Virus record (IMG/VR): IMGVR_UViG_3300025138_000201
Location: 1-31,233 of that record
Length of the DNA stretch: 31,233 nucleotides
Source of the DNA: a virus
Strand: one strand, 5' to 3'
Below the pieces are notes generated by a model, which saw only the letters and a program-made list of their open reading frames with translations, was not told the DNA's origin and searched no databases. A program made the position numbers and the translations under genes. Shown here one piece after another: positions 7,462 through 15,489 of the stretch; within the stretch, counting starts at the first letter, position 1, and each line of letters starts with the position of its first letter.

Positions 7462-7920
7462 ATGGATACTAAATTGTGTAAAAAATATTATGAACTAAAA
7501 GAAAAACATGGGTCAGACTTTCAAAAATTTTGGTTGGAATATCGTATAAAAGAATACGGTTTATACTATCATCCAGCTTTTATAAAAGCTAGGAGTTACA
7601 AAGAAAAAAATACACATGTTGTATTCGCTTTAATAGATAACTCAACTGTAATTAAAATTGGTGAATCAAGAAAACTCTATAATTATCTATTGGAATTTTA
7701 TGAAAGATGGGACAATAAATATTATCAAAAAACAAAAACATTTCCAACACTATATATCTTAGCGGATGAATTAGAAACTATTCAGGAAACCAACCTAATA
7801 AAAAAGAAACATACTAAACAATCTATTATCAGAAAATATAAACTTGATAATATAATTCATTCAGAACATTTATCTATTCCAATTATTAGCACAGAAGACT
7901 TTTTTAAAGAAATAAATTAA
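7462..7920 (+). CDS. Hypothetical protein, possible divergent GIY-YIG-like fold
   Basis: 152 aa, starting 10 bp after the polymerase-like gene, so co-transcribed and probably linked to replication. The segment HVVFALIDNSTVIKIGESRKLYNYLLEFY (about 50-78) recalls the strand-strand-KIG-helix pattern of T5orf172/Mug113 members of the GIY-YIG superfamily, but the usual Arg after the motif is absent. The rest is Lys/Tyr-rich. I would not assign a function beyond a possible nuclease or nucleic-acid-binding accessory. The ATG is the only nearby start. Confidence 0.6.
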   Translation: MDTKLCKKYYELKEKHGSDFQKFWLEYRIKEYGLYYHPAFIKARSYKEKNTHVVFALIDNSTVIKIGESRKLYNYLLEFYERWDNKYYQKTKTFPTLYILADELETIQETNLIKKKHTKQSIIRKYKLDNIIHSEHLSIPIISTEDFFKEIN

Positions 7921-8053
7921 AAATATTTCTTGAAAACGATAAAACAAAGATTGAACTTTGATATATAATACTTGAAAGAACGTTATTAGTTTTTTAGTTA
8001 TTCTCTAATTTTGTTTCTTTTAATATTCGTTTTTGACAAACAATATATTTTTA

Positions 8054-8087
8054 AATAAGAAGATGATTTAATAGTCATCTTCTTATT
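8054..8087. terminator. Bidirectional terminator between convergent units
   Basis: A 13-bp stem AATAAGAAGATGA/TCATCTTCTTATT with an 8-base loop, flanked by A/T runs on both sides. It separates the plus-strand replication unit from the minus-strand late unit and overlaps the holin stop codon. Confidence 0.85.
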
Positions 8088-8667
8088 TTATGTCCTTTTC
8101 TAATTCCTCTTTTTCTTTCTCATTTTCATCATCAAATTCAGTGTTAATCTTTGGATTTCTTATTTTGAATAATTCAGGTATAAGTAAATCTATACTAACC
8201 ATTTTTTTAATATAGAAATACATTTTTTTAGGTATAATATGTTTATCTATTTCATGTATGTTTTCCAATATTGAAAAGAAGTAAGTAACAGCAAAACCAC
8301 CGAATATAAACTCAGGTAATTTAACCCAAGATATTAATGGTAATACAATTGATAATTGATAAGCCAATGTAATTATGATAATTGTAAAGGTTATATTTAT
8401 TAGCATCCTTTGAAATGTAAAACTATTGAAGCTTTTGTTTTTGACTGATTTAATAATACCTGTAATCCAATCTATTATCATTAGAACCAATAATAAAACA
8501 ATGGCTGATTTAGAAGAGTAGATAAATCCTAGAATAGTAGATAACACTGTGACAATTCCACCTATTGTAGATAGTGTTGGAGTTTTCGCACAAATTACCG
8601 TGGTTACAAAATCAGTGAAACTCATAAAACCAAACATCCATTTTCTATTTCTACTATTATAAATCAC
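8083..8667 (-). CDS. Phage holin (phage_holin_4 / toxin-secretion-lysis holin type)
   Basis: Membrane protein of 194 aa that should permeabilise the inner membrane at lysis. Hydrophobic segments lie near residues 33-50, 53-70, 84-106 and 117-133. The segment MIIDWITGIIKSVKNKSFNS is the family's hallmark loop after a transmembrane helix. The C-terminus is highly charged (FDDENEKEKEELEKD). It is the last gene of the late unit. The listed start is GTG at 8667; ATG at residue 11 (8637) is an alternative. No endolysin is adjacent; the DUF5675 protein at the other end is the only lysis-linked candidate. Confidence 0.85.
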   Translation of the reverse strand: MIYNSRNRKWMFGFMSFTDFVTTVICAKTPTLSTIGGIVTVLSTILGFIYSSKSAIVLLLVLMIIDWITGIIKSVKNKSFNSFTFQRMLINITFTIIIITLAYQLSIVLPLISWVKLPEFIFGGFAVTYFFSILENIHEIDKHIIPKKMYFYIKKMVSIDLLIPELFKIRNPKINTEFDDENEKEKEELEKDIK

Positions 8668-8686
8668 TTACTATTATTATTCATTT

Positions 8687-9775
8687 TTAAACCAAAACAC
8701 CTAAAAATTGCAGTGGATTATCAAGCACATCTTTTGTTATGTCAGATTCATCCCTAGGAATTAATTCAGTTTCATTATAGATGGAGTAACCTACTGCATT
8801 TTGAAATGAATATGGTATATCTTCGCCTTCATAATAGAAGGTAGAATTACCATTTTCCAATATTCCTTGATGACCGTTACCACTACTATCGTAAACTATA
8901 TTTCCATTTGTACCGTTAACTTCATCACTTTTAAGCCACAAGATTTCACTATCCAAAATAAAGACACTATCACCAAATCCTGTTTCAAAAATCTCGTTTT
9001 CTGATAATTCCCTAGAATGTATTCTAACATCAAATATTTTTCCATTTGAATGAATAGATGTGTTACTACCTATATACATTCTTGTTAATAAAGTAGACAT
9101 ACTAACATACACACCACCTACATCCGTGTAAGATGAATCCTGAAAAATTAAATTTGCTTGATTATCATAAACATAGACTTTCAAAGAGTTTCCCGAAGGA
9201 CTACTATTACCATCATATGTAGCGGCTATAAAAAGCCATTGACCTTCATAAGCTGTAAGCGGTAACGTTTGTGATTGTAGTCTACTGCTATTAACAGAAT
9301 CAAATATTGCAAATCTCAATCTATCTTGTCCGTTAGTAGTTAAAATATATTGGGAACTAATATCTAATATTATAAAATTAGTAGAATCAGACATATTTAT
9401 CCATGCAGTAATACTAAAAGGTTTATCCGTTACACCATTAGAAAAATTAAAACTACCATCATTATCAAAATATAAATTATCATCTATACCGTCAAAAGTA
9501 AAACATCTCTTTGGCTGTGCAATAGTTGGTATTTGAGGTACAAAAACCTCATCAAATACAACCAATTCCGAACCTGAATAAATTTCATATTTATTCAGGT
9601 TCCTAGTCACAAAATTATCTTCTGGGTTAACTAGTATTCCTGTTACAAAATTATCTAAATCCGTAATTTGGTTGAGGTCAACGATATCAATTAAAGCTTC
9701 AACATTTCCATATTTTGATAACGCAACATCATAAATATTTTGACCCTCTTTTATATTATATAATTCGTTCGGCAT
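8687..9775 (-). CDS. LysM-like tail protein fused to LamG-type lectin domain
   Basis: Residues about 4-52 (YNIKEGQNIYDVALSKYGN onward) form a LysM/gpX-like module as found at phage tail baseplates. Residues about 88-265 form a concanavalin-like LamG domain (CFTFDGIDDNLYF, FSITAWINM, WLFIAATYDG, MYIGSN, GKIFDVRIHSRELSENEI). The C-terminal part has another jelly-roll-like stretch (VYDSSGNGHQG). It should sit at the tail tip and bind a surface glycan. It overlaps the wedge gene upstream by 20 bp, so the two are translationally coupled, and it precedes holin. 362 aa, intact. Confidence 0.8.
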   Translation of the reverse strand: MPNELYNIKEGQNIYDVALSKYGNVEALIDIVDLNQITDLDNFVTGILVNPEDNFVTRNLNKYEIYSGSELVVFDEVFVPQIPTIAQPKRCFTFDGIDDNLYFDNDGSFNFSNGVTDKPFSITAWINMSDSTNFIILDISSQYILTTNGQDRLRFAIFDSVNSSRLQSQTLPLTAYEGQWLFIAATYDGNSSPSGNSLKVYVYDNQANLIFQDSSYTDVGGVYVSMSTLLTRMYIGSNTSIHSNGKIFDVRIHSRELSENEIFETGFGDSVFILDSEILWLKSDEVNGTNGNIVYDSSGNGHQGILENGNSTFYYEGEDIPYSFQNAVGYSIYNETELIPRDESDITKDVLDNPLQFLGVLV

Positions 9776-10061
9776 CTATCTCTATTTCCATTTTTTCTAA
9801 ATCAATTATATTGATTTTATTTACTCTAAATCCATCAGATTCTAATTGTAGTTTAATGAGGTTTTTCATTTCTAATACTCTACCAGTAGACCGAATATAT
9901 GAGAATATACCCACACCCAAAAAAGGAAATTCTTTATAATATCCTTTGTAGCTATTTAAGATATCTTCTATATTTTGATTACTTGAATCTTCAATTACAA
10001 AGTCACCATTAATAATCAAAAGGTCACCATTCTCATCTAATGCAAAATCTTTATTATTCAT
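9756..10061 (-). CDS. gp25/gpW-like baseplate wedge protein
   Basis: 101 aa. The pattern DFALDENGDLLIINGDFVIED, then NIEDILNSYKGYYKEFPFLGVGI, is typical of the T4 gp25/P2 gpW lysozyme-like wedge family in Bacteroidetes phages, sometimes annotated only as hypothetical. The protein helps join the wedge ring to the tail tube and sheath. ATG at 10061 lies one base after the -10-like box of promoter A, so its mRNA may be nearly leaderless. It overlaps the LysM-LamG gene by 20 bp. Confidence 0.7.
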   Translation of the reverse strand: MNNKDFALDENGDLLIINGDFVIEDSSNQNIEDILNSYKGYYKEFPFLGVGIFSYIRSTGRVLEMKNLIKLQLESDGFRVNKINIIDLEKMEIEIDAERII

Positions 10062-10062
10062 A

Positions 10063-10092
10063 CCTTATAAAGAAATTACTAGAAGTATGTTT
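10063..10092 (-). promoter_or_regulatory. Late-promoter module A (before wedge gene)
   Basis: AAACATA, then 14 bases, then TTTATAAGG. The first A is exactly 21 bases from the first T. The gene's ATG starts almost at once after the box. Confidence 0.6.
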
Positions 10093-10101
10093 AATATAAT
10101 C

Positions 10102-10320
10102 TTAGGATAATGTACCTGTTCCAGTGCCTGTCACAGGTCCGGCTGGACTCGTTCCAATTATAGTTGTGGTTACTGTGGCAGTCTTTATATATGCATCAAT
10201 AGCATCAGCTAAGCCCGAAGCCATATCACTATTAGAAGCATCTTGGTTATCTTCTCTGGTCTTCAAATCGTTTATAAGATTTAATATTTGGGCTTGCAAT
10301 GTTGGTTTAACTAATGGCAT
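10102..10320 (-). CDS. Small phage baseplate-region protein
   Basis: 72 aa. An N-terminal helical part (PTLQAQILNLINDLKTRE) and an alanine-rich middle lead to a Gly/Thr/Pro-rich tail (GPVTGTGTGTL). Similar small proteins with a helical body and a V-G-x-G tail are common between spike and wedge genes in Bacteroidetes Mu-like clusters; I know no defined activity. ATG at 10320 lies 10 bp after the spike gene stop. Confidence 0.7.
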   Translation of the reverse strand: MPLVKPTLQAQILNLINDLKTREDNQDASNSDMASGLADAIDAYIKTATVTTTIIGTSPAGPVTGTGTGTLS

Positions 10321-10329
10321 TTTGAATAA

Positions 10330-10755
10330 TTAATTTTTTAGCAAAGAATCTAATCTCATTTTGATATCTGTGAAAGAACTAAAATTAACAGGTGTACCAC
10401 TCACACCTATTGGCGTTGTTACAGTCATCTGTGTAATAGCATCAAGCAAGTCAGATAGTATAAGCTTTAAAGATTCATTTTCAGTCTGAATAGTGATTAA
10501 TTCAAGCGCAGACGTTTGACTGATAAAAGCATTATATTTATCCAAAAATGTCACAATCACAAAGCTATCTATTACAGGTTCTAATAGAATACCTACACCA
10601 TCCGAAGCTGATAATCTCACATCAAATAATTCAAGCCCTGACTTCACTAATACTACATCACAAGTATTTTCATTTACTACTGATACAGTTGCTAATTCAG
10701 AAAAATATTGTTTTGAATCGGCTATTTTTTTTATACTATCTCTTATAGAAGACAA
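10330..10755 (-). CDS. Probable baseplate spike (gpV-like) protein
   Basis: 141 aa. The N-terminal half has the strand pattern of an OB-fold (FSELATVSVVNENTCDVVLVKSG, then DGVGILLEPVIDSFVIVTFLDKY), as in P2 gpV/Mu gp45 spikes. A helical segment and a short C-terminus follow, without the long spike helix, so this may be a reduced spike. It lies directly after the hub gene, the usual order. The only in-frame start in a suitable place is TTG at 10755, about 20 bp downstream of promoter module B. Confidence 0.65.
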   Translation of the reverse strand: MSSIRDSIKKIADSKQYFSELATVSVVNENTCDVVLVKSGLELFDVRLSASDGVGILLEPVIDSFVIVTFLDKYNAFISQTSALELITIQTENESLKLILSDLLDAITQMTVTTPIGVSGTPVNFSSFTDIKMRLDSLLKN

Positions 10756-10775
10756 TGATTTATATTCTTTTTATA

Positions 10776-10805
10776 CCTTATAAACTTGATAAAATGGTTA
10801 TGTTT
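10776..10805 (-). promoter_or_regulatory. Late-promoter module B (before spike gene)
   Basis: AAACATA-N14-TTTATAAGG with the same 21-base phase as module A; the two boxes are identical in sequence while the spacer differs. Confidence 0.65.
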
Positions 10806-10806
10806 A

Positions 10807-11778
10807 TTAATTCAATTTCTGACTTATAAAGATTTCCTGTCTGAATCCGTTTAGTCCAAAAGTTGTTTTAACTGACTTAACTATATAAGTACCATTTCTC
10901 TCAGGGTATTTTAAATCTATTAATTTTACTTTATCACCATGTCTGACAAGTGGATTTCCAAACGTTATAAAAGACCCTTCAAAACCACTAAATCTATTTT
11001 TAACTATACTAGCTTCTGCAAAGGTTTTTAAATCATCTTCGGTTAAATCATAAGCAAATATTTCCACCGTTTCGCCTGCGCTATCTCCCATTGTGTATTC
11101 AATTTTTTCATTCTTATCATTAATAGAAGTTGCTTTAAGTTTTACCTTTCTTTCTTCTTCTGACTTATAAACCAGTGAATCTGATATAATTTGGTTTTGA
11201 AATACAAATTCTTTTTCTACTGCATAATCAACATCACCCGAATATGAAAGACCTACAAATAATTCACCATCTCTAACAAATGAATTTATTCCATAAGTAT
11301 CTTTTAATTCTTCAAAGACTTGTGTTCCTGTTGCAGAGTCAATATAAAATTTACCTAGTTCTACATCTATTGTAATATTCAATTTTATTTCTGAAGAAAT
11401 ATCTGCTAACATAAAATCTATCAAATCAGATAGATTAACAGACTTAAAAGATTTTGAATAGGTCGCCCTTTTGAACAAATACATAGCATCCTCACAATGC
11501 AACTCTATCGTATTTGAAGTATTTACCTTTGCAAGATATCCTTCAAAAACAACTTGATAATTAAAATCATATCCAAGACTAATAGAAACTTTATCACCTA
11601 ACTTAAAGATTGTTGAATTGCTACCAATAACTATACTCTTACCTTCATACTTTATGTTATTAGGTATCTTAATAATTGCTGTATCTGTGTAGGTTTCATA
11701 AGATGTATTAACTTCTACTTTATTTACATAATTAAATTTCAAATCACCGATTTCTATTATACTTGTTAATCTCTTCAA
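10807..11778 (-). CDS. Baseplate hub protein, gpD/VgrG N-terminal type
   Basis: 323 aa, matching the late-control gene D/hub fold. It has paired beta-barrel domains (VSISLGYDFNYQVVFEGYLAKV near 63-84, IELHCEDAMYLFKR near 91-104), a middle alpha/beta part, and a C-terminal strand region ending NGTYIVKSVKTTFGLNGFRQEI. The hub joins the tail tube to the spike and is assembled as a trimer in this family. It follows the DUF6046 gene by 9 bp and precedes the spike. Intact and normal in length. Confidence 0.78.
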   Translation of the reverse strand: MKRLTSIIEIGDLKFNYVNKVEVNTSYETYTDTAIIKIPNNIKYEGKSIVIGSNSTIFKLGDKVSISLGYDFNYQVVFEGYLAKVNTSNTIELHCEDAMYLFKRATYSKSFKSVNLSDLIDFMLADISSEIKLNITIDVELGKFYIDSATGTQVFEELKDTYGINSFVRDGELFVGLSYSGDVDYAVEKEFVFQNQIISDSLVYKSEEERKVKLKATSINDKNEKIEYTMGDSAGETVEIFAYDLTEDDLKTFAEASIVKNRFSGFEGSFITFGNPLVRHGDKVKLIDLKYPERNGTYIVKSVKTTFGLNGFRQEIFISQKLN

Positions 11779-11787
11779 TTCATTTAT

Positions 11788-12432
11788 TTATAATTTTAGT
11801 TCAATGCTTTCATTTTCCGATGCTGTAAATGAAAATAATTGCGTGTTTGTGAAACCTTCTCTTTGTGGTAATACCTCTGATTTTACTCTAATTTCATAAA
11901 TTGAAAATAGTGCTAGAAATTCAGATTCTACTTTAATTGAAACAGGTGCAGAAGTGATTTTATTAAATGCCTCTATTTCTTCAAAAGGATAACCTTTGTT
12001 CTCCGCTGTTATTACACCCGATACTCTAATTTCATAATCACCATTATTAATAAATTCAGCTACACTACCATTTCTACCATTGATTTGAGTTTCAATAATA
12101 TTCTTAGTTCTACTTATTTCAAATAGCACAACATCTAATATTAATTCACTTCCAGTAATTGTTACAGATTCATATTTTTGAGTATTCTTATTAAATACTT
12201 CTTCTTGATAATCATCAACGGTAAATTTTGCATCTGTTAATATTTGTTGCCCTATAAAAGCCGAACTATCTCCAAATTGACTTTTATAAATTAGTGGTCT
12301 TAGTAGTGAAGTAGTGAAATTCTTTATCAGTAATTCAGTTTTCTTTGTTTTAAAATCACCAGTTTTATTTATTACATAATCTTTTTTATTTGGTTGAATT
12401 AAAGGGTTACTGGGTATATTGAAAATTGCCAT
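11788..12432 (-). CDS. DUF6046 tail protein
   Basis: 214 aa. The order KFTVDDYQEEV, SVTITGSELILDVVLFEISR, ETQINGRNGSVAEFI, GDYEIRVSGVI and a C-terminal LFSFTASENESIELKL fits DUF6046. That family is found between tape measure and hub genes in Bacteroidetes contractile-tail phages. By position it is probably a tail-tube initiator or LysM-gp53-like hub adaptor; that role is inferred. It starts 16 bp after the tape measure gene. Confidence 0.75.
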   Translation of the reverse strand: MAIFNIPSNPLIQPNKKDYVINKTGDFKTKKTELLIKNFTTSLLRPLIYKSQFGDSSAFIGQQILTDAKFTVDDYQEEVFNKNTQKYESVTITGSELILDVVLFEISRTKNIIETQINGRNGSVAEFINNGDYEIRVSGVITAENKGYPFEEIEAFNKITSAPVSIKVESEFLALFSIYEIRVKSEVLPQREGFTNTQLFSFTASENESIELKL

Positions 12433-12448
12433 TCATAGTTTTTATTTT

Positions 12449-14152
12449 TTAAGTGTTCAAATTCATAGACACATCAGAAACAGCACTTAAAAGAGTTTCT
12501 TTTATCATCTTTTCTATATCTTCTTTCGCCTCTGAAATGTTTGTAAAATGATTAGTATATGTTTCTATAAGCTTATTAATTGTAATGTTATTCACAATAG
12601 ATTTAGAACCGCTTACACTTCCAATAGCAGAACCCAATTTATTATCAGCTTCTTTTGATTCATTTTGTTTTGATATATCTAGATTTTTAGCGGTATCTAA
12701 TGCAGATATTTTTGATAAATCATTTGACTTATCATCTTTCTTTATACCATCATAATTTTCAGCAAAAGCATTTCTTCCTTCATCCCTTCTCCTAATCTTT
12801 TCAAATTCACTTATTGATTCGCTTTCAGGTTCTTCATAATCTAATTTCACTTTTTGTACAAAATCACCTGCTTCTTCGGGTGTAGTTGTTACACCATCCC
12901 ACATTGATAAAAATCCTTCTTTTATCTTGTCTGTATCCAGTGTGAAAATTCCGATTATGAAATCACCTAGACCACCTAAAATCTGCTTCGCATTACTCAC
13001 TAATTCAATGAATGTGTTCTTTATAACAGCACTAAATAATTTGATAGCCTTTTGCACCCATTCAGTTTTTTCAATCCAATTGGCTATAACAGATACTACT
13101 TCACTGATTTTAACAATTACAAATCCAACTACTTCCGCTAAACCTGCTATAAAAGGAGATACAAATTCAATTACACTACCAATTCTAGAAAATACTGATT
13201 CTAAAAAACTCCCACTATCAGATGTTAATCCAATCTTTTCAATGACGGAATTAAATGCTACTTGTATAGGTTTAAAAGCAGTCATCAGAGGTCTAAACAT
13301 GTTACCTATTGCCTCACTATTAGTTTTAATAAAAGTCACTAGTGTAATACCTGCATCAACTAATTTTCCTAAAAATGGTAACATCATTTCACCTAGTCCA
13401 ACACCTAATGCCGATGATAAACCGCTTAGAGTAGATAATCTACCTCCAAATGTTTTAGATTGTTTATCCATTAAATCACCCCATTTTCCTGTCTTTCCAC
13501 CGATTGCTTCTAATGATTTATCAAGAATATCAAAGCTTATTTTTCCTTCACTTGCAAGCTTTTTAACTTGTGAAGGTGGTACACCTAATGCATCACTAAG
13601 ATTATCTACAATCGGCACACCTGCCTCTACTAGTTGATTAATATCTTCTGCATAAATAGTACCTGCCATTTTAGCCTTACCATAGATAGTAGTAAGTTCA
13701 TTGAAGTCTTTTCCAGTTGCAGAAGATATGTTACCTAGTGTAGACATCTTCTCTGAAAGCTTGTCATTATCAACACCCATAGCTTTCATTGATGCACCTG
13801 CTTTAATAGCTTGCGCTTCGGTAAATGGTGTGACCATTGACCAATTTTTCATCTCTTCTATCTTTGCATTACCTGCATCTACACTACCGAAGAAAGTTTC
13901 ATATCTCACACGGGTCTGTTCCATTTCCATTCCCATCGTAGCAAGCTTTTTAATACCTGCCGCAATTGCGAAACCTGCGAAAGCTTTGCCCATTAATCCA
14001 ACCATACTACCGAGTCCACCAGTTGATTTAGTGGCGGTCTTGTTAGTTCTGTTTATCTTCTTTTCAAAACCCTCTACATTAGACCCTGCCTTGCTTAGTG
14101 GCGAAGAAAGTTGGTCTTTTAACTTTAAGGTGTATTCTACTAATTTTGACAT
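12449..14152 (-). CDS. Tail tape measure protein
   Basis: Sets tail length and passes through the tube during DNA injection. The 567-aa protein has a helical N-terminus (YTLKLKDQLSSPLSKAG), a Gly/Ala hydrophobic stretch (about 50-72), and the conserved region MEMEQTRVRYETFFGS ... AQAIKAGASMKAMGV ... INQLVEAGVPIVDNLSDALG, typical of Bacteroidetes tape measures. Hydrophobic helices (330-350) and a coiled, charged C-terminus follow. It sits after the frameshifted chaperone gene, as expected. At about 1.5 A per residue the tail would be near 85 nm. It has its own promoter module (C). Confidence 0.92.
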   Translation of the reverse strand: MSKLVEYTLKLKDQLSSPLSKAGSNVEGFEKKINRTNKTATKSTGGLGSMVGLMGKAFAGFAIAAGIKKLATMGMEMEQTRVRYETFFGSVDAGNAKIEEMKNWSMVTPFTEAQAIKAGASMKAMGVDNDKLSEKMSTLGNISSATGKDFNELTTIYGKAKMAGTIYAEDINQLVEAGVPIVDNLSDALGVPPSQVKKLASEGKISFDILDKSLEAIGGKTGKWGDLMDKQSKTFGGRLSTLSGLSSALGVGLGEMMLPFLGKLVDAGITLVTFIKTNSEAIGNMFRPLMTAFKPIQVAFNSVIEKIGLTSDSGSFLESVFSRIGSVIEFVSPFIAGLAEVVGFVIVKISEVVSVIANWIEKTEWVQKAIKLFSAVIKNTFIELVSNAKQILGGLGDFIIGIFTLDTDKIKEGFLSMWDGVTTTPEEAGDFVQKVKLDYEEPESESISEFEKIRRRDEGRNAFAENYDGIKKDDKSNDLSKISALDTAKNLDISKQNESKEADNKLGSAIGSVSGSKSIVNNITINKLIETYTNHFTNISEAKEDIEKMIKETLLSAVSDVSMNLNT

Positions 14153-14170
14153 CTAGTATTAATTTTATAC

Positions 14171-14200
14171 ACTTATAAAGTCTATTTATTGTACATGTTT
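14171..14200 (-). promoter_or_regulatory. Late-promoter module C (before tape measure gene)
   Basis: AAACATG-N14-TTTATAAGT, 21-base phase. It lies directly after the terminator at 14215-14241, so it gives an independent transcript start. Confidence 0.65.
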
Positions 14201-14214
14201 ATTTCAATTTTGAC

Positions 14215-14241
14215 ACAAAAAAAGGTGAAGTTAATCACCTA
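14215..14241 (-). terminator. Terminator after tail chaperone
   Basis: Minus strand AGGTGA-TTAACT-TCACCT followed by a run of seven T. The -1 frame stop codon of the chaperone lies at its edge (14239-14241). Confidence 0.8.
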
Positions 14242-14406
14242 TTTAATTGTTCCTTTTTGTTCTAAAACCCACTTCAATTCATACCATGTATTATAATATT
14301 CTTCTTCCTCTAAATCTTCTGGATTAATATGTAAATGATATCTAATGAGTGCGTTTACTTGTCTGATATAATCACCTTTTTTAATATGATGTGATTCATC
14401 GCTTAG
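14239..14406 (-). CDS. Tail chaperone -1 frame extension (55 codons)
   Basis: The chaperone ORF ends ATA AAA AAA AAC TAA. A -1 slip at A AAA AAC moves the ribosome into a frame reading CTA AGC GAT onwards. That frame stays open for 55 codons (LSDESHHIKKGDYIRQVNAL to the end EQKGTIK) and stops just before the terminator and the tape measure gene. There is no good independent start. The fusion would be about 239 aa. This is the classic G/GT arrangement of tailed phages. It has not been tested here whether the slip occurs. Confidence 0.7.
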   Translation of the reverse strand, partial: LSDESHHIKKGDYIRQVNALIRYHLHINPEDLEEEEYYNTWYELKWVLEQKGTIK

Positions 14407-14957
14407 TTTTTTTTTATAACTACATCATCTAAATCAGCTTGCTTTGAAGCCAATAATGAAGCACTAGCAAAAATATTTTCATCTATTGTTAAATCATCAC
14501 CGCTTACAAAAGCTTCATGTATAATTATTTCACCTAAAACAAATCCGTCTGTAATACCCCTTGTGACTAATTTGAAAAGTTTCTTTTTAACAGCAACATC
14601 TATTTTAAAATAAGCCTTGAAATCACCCGATTCTATACCGAATCCAGCATCTAAATCTTTGGGAACTTTAATCAATTTAGCAGCATCAAAAGAAAACAAA
14701 TCTTTGAACTGGGTACAAATTGAAAACAAAGCTTCATCATCTTCAATAATATTATCACCACCCACAAAATTTTCTTTAATATAATCTTCCGCTAAATCAA
14801 AATAATTATCATCTCCAACACTCGCAAAGATTTCTTTCTTCTTCTTTACGTTACCATTTTTAATATAACTTGTTAGCGATTTACCTGTTTTGTTTGTAAT
14901 GTCAACTGTGAAAATATCACCATGTATTTTCTGTAATTCTTGTAATTCATTTTTCAT
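14403..14957 (-). CDS. Tail assembly chaperone, zero-frame product
   Basis: 184 aa, placed between tail tube and tape measure. No strong sequence motif, but it has the acidic helical character of G-type chaperones (DLAEDYIKENFVGGDNIIEDDEALF) and ends in IKKN encoded by a slippery A-run. Such proteins coat the tape measure and recruit tube subunits; function here is inferred mainly from position and the frameshift site. Its start lies about 33 bp downstream of promoter module D. Confidence 0.72.
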   Translation of the reverse strand: MKNELQELQKIHGDIFTVDITNKTGKSLTSYIKNGNVKKKKEIFASVGDDNYFDLAEDYIKENFVGGDNIIEDDEALFSICTQFKDLFSFDAAKLIKVPKDLDAGFGIESGDFKAYFKIDVAVKKKLFKLVTRGITDGFVLGEIIIHEAFVSGDDLTIDENIFASASLLASKQADLDDVVIKKN

Positions 14958-14987
14958 CTATTTATATACTATTTTTTTATTACCTAT

Positions 14988-15016
14988 ATATATAAACAGA
15001 AATAGGGAATATGTTT
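14988..15016 (-). promoter_or_regulatory. Late-promoter module D (before chaperone gene)
   Basis: AAACATA then TTTATATAT with a spacer one base shorter (20-base phase). The AAACAT half lies in the loop of the preceding hairpin. Confidence 0.5.
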
Positions 15017-15033
15017 TTACACACATTCCCTAT
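15002..15033 (-). terminator. Hairpin after tail tube gene
   Basis: A perfect 9-bp stem ATAGGGAAT/ATTCCCTAT with a 14-base loop, about 20 bp after the tube stop. The downstream U-run is poor (TTTCTGTTT), so it may be a partial terminator or mRNA stabiliser. Confidence 0.5.
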
Positions 15034-15053
15034 CTATTTAAGTTATTTATTAC

Positions 15054-15470
15054 TTAATTATTCCATTGTATCTCTGACATAATCAAGTCATATTCAACTT
15101 GAATACCTTCTGTATCTCCTTGTGCTACATCACGACCATTTCCAACAAATTCACAATTAATTAACTTGTCAGTTGCTGTGCCTGTTCCATCAGGTTTAGC
15201 GTAAGTAACTGTAATTGTAAAAGGTGGTATATCTGTTAAATTACCAGTATCCGAAGCTGCTTGAATTGCTAGTACTTCACTTAAATAAAGTTTTACTTTT
15301 CCTTCTGCTTCATATTTACCGTAACTTCTTGAAATAACCTTATCACCAGCACCCCAATTATTCATCTTTTCTTGTGAATCAGAGTAACTAATTGCAGTTA
15401 TTCCGATTATCGGAATACCTGCAATTGTAGTTACCATTTTAGACCAAGAATATTCTATTCCATTTATCAT
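15054..15470 (-). CDS. Tail tube protein
   Basis: 138 aa. Beta-rich, with INGIEYSWSKMVTTIAGIPIIGITAISYSD at the N-terminus and the features DKVISRSYGKYEAEGKVKLYLSE and FTITVTYAKPDG, as in tube subunits of contractile phages. It follows the sheath gene by 19 bp, the usual sheath-tube order. It should form the inner tube of stacked hexamers. Confidence 0.78.
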   Translation of the reverse strand: MINGIEYSWSKMVTTIAGIPIIGITAISYSDSQEKMNNWGAGDKVISRSYGKYEAEGKVKLYLSEVLAIQAASDTGNLTDIPPFTITVTYAKPDGTGTATDKLINCEFVGNGRDVAQGDTEGIQVEYDLIMSEIQWNN

Positions 15471-15489
15471 TATACATTTTCTATTTTTT

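Noticed and set aside
12927-13637. 236-aa plus-strand ORF antisense to the tape measure gene
   Set aside because: Low-complexity Pro/Ser/Leu composition typical of a shadow frame; the minus-strand tape measure protein has clear family features. The same holds for the 13701-14156 plus-strand ORF.
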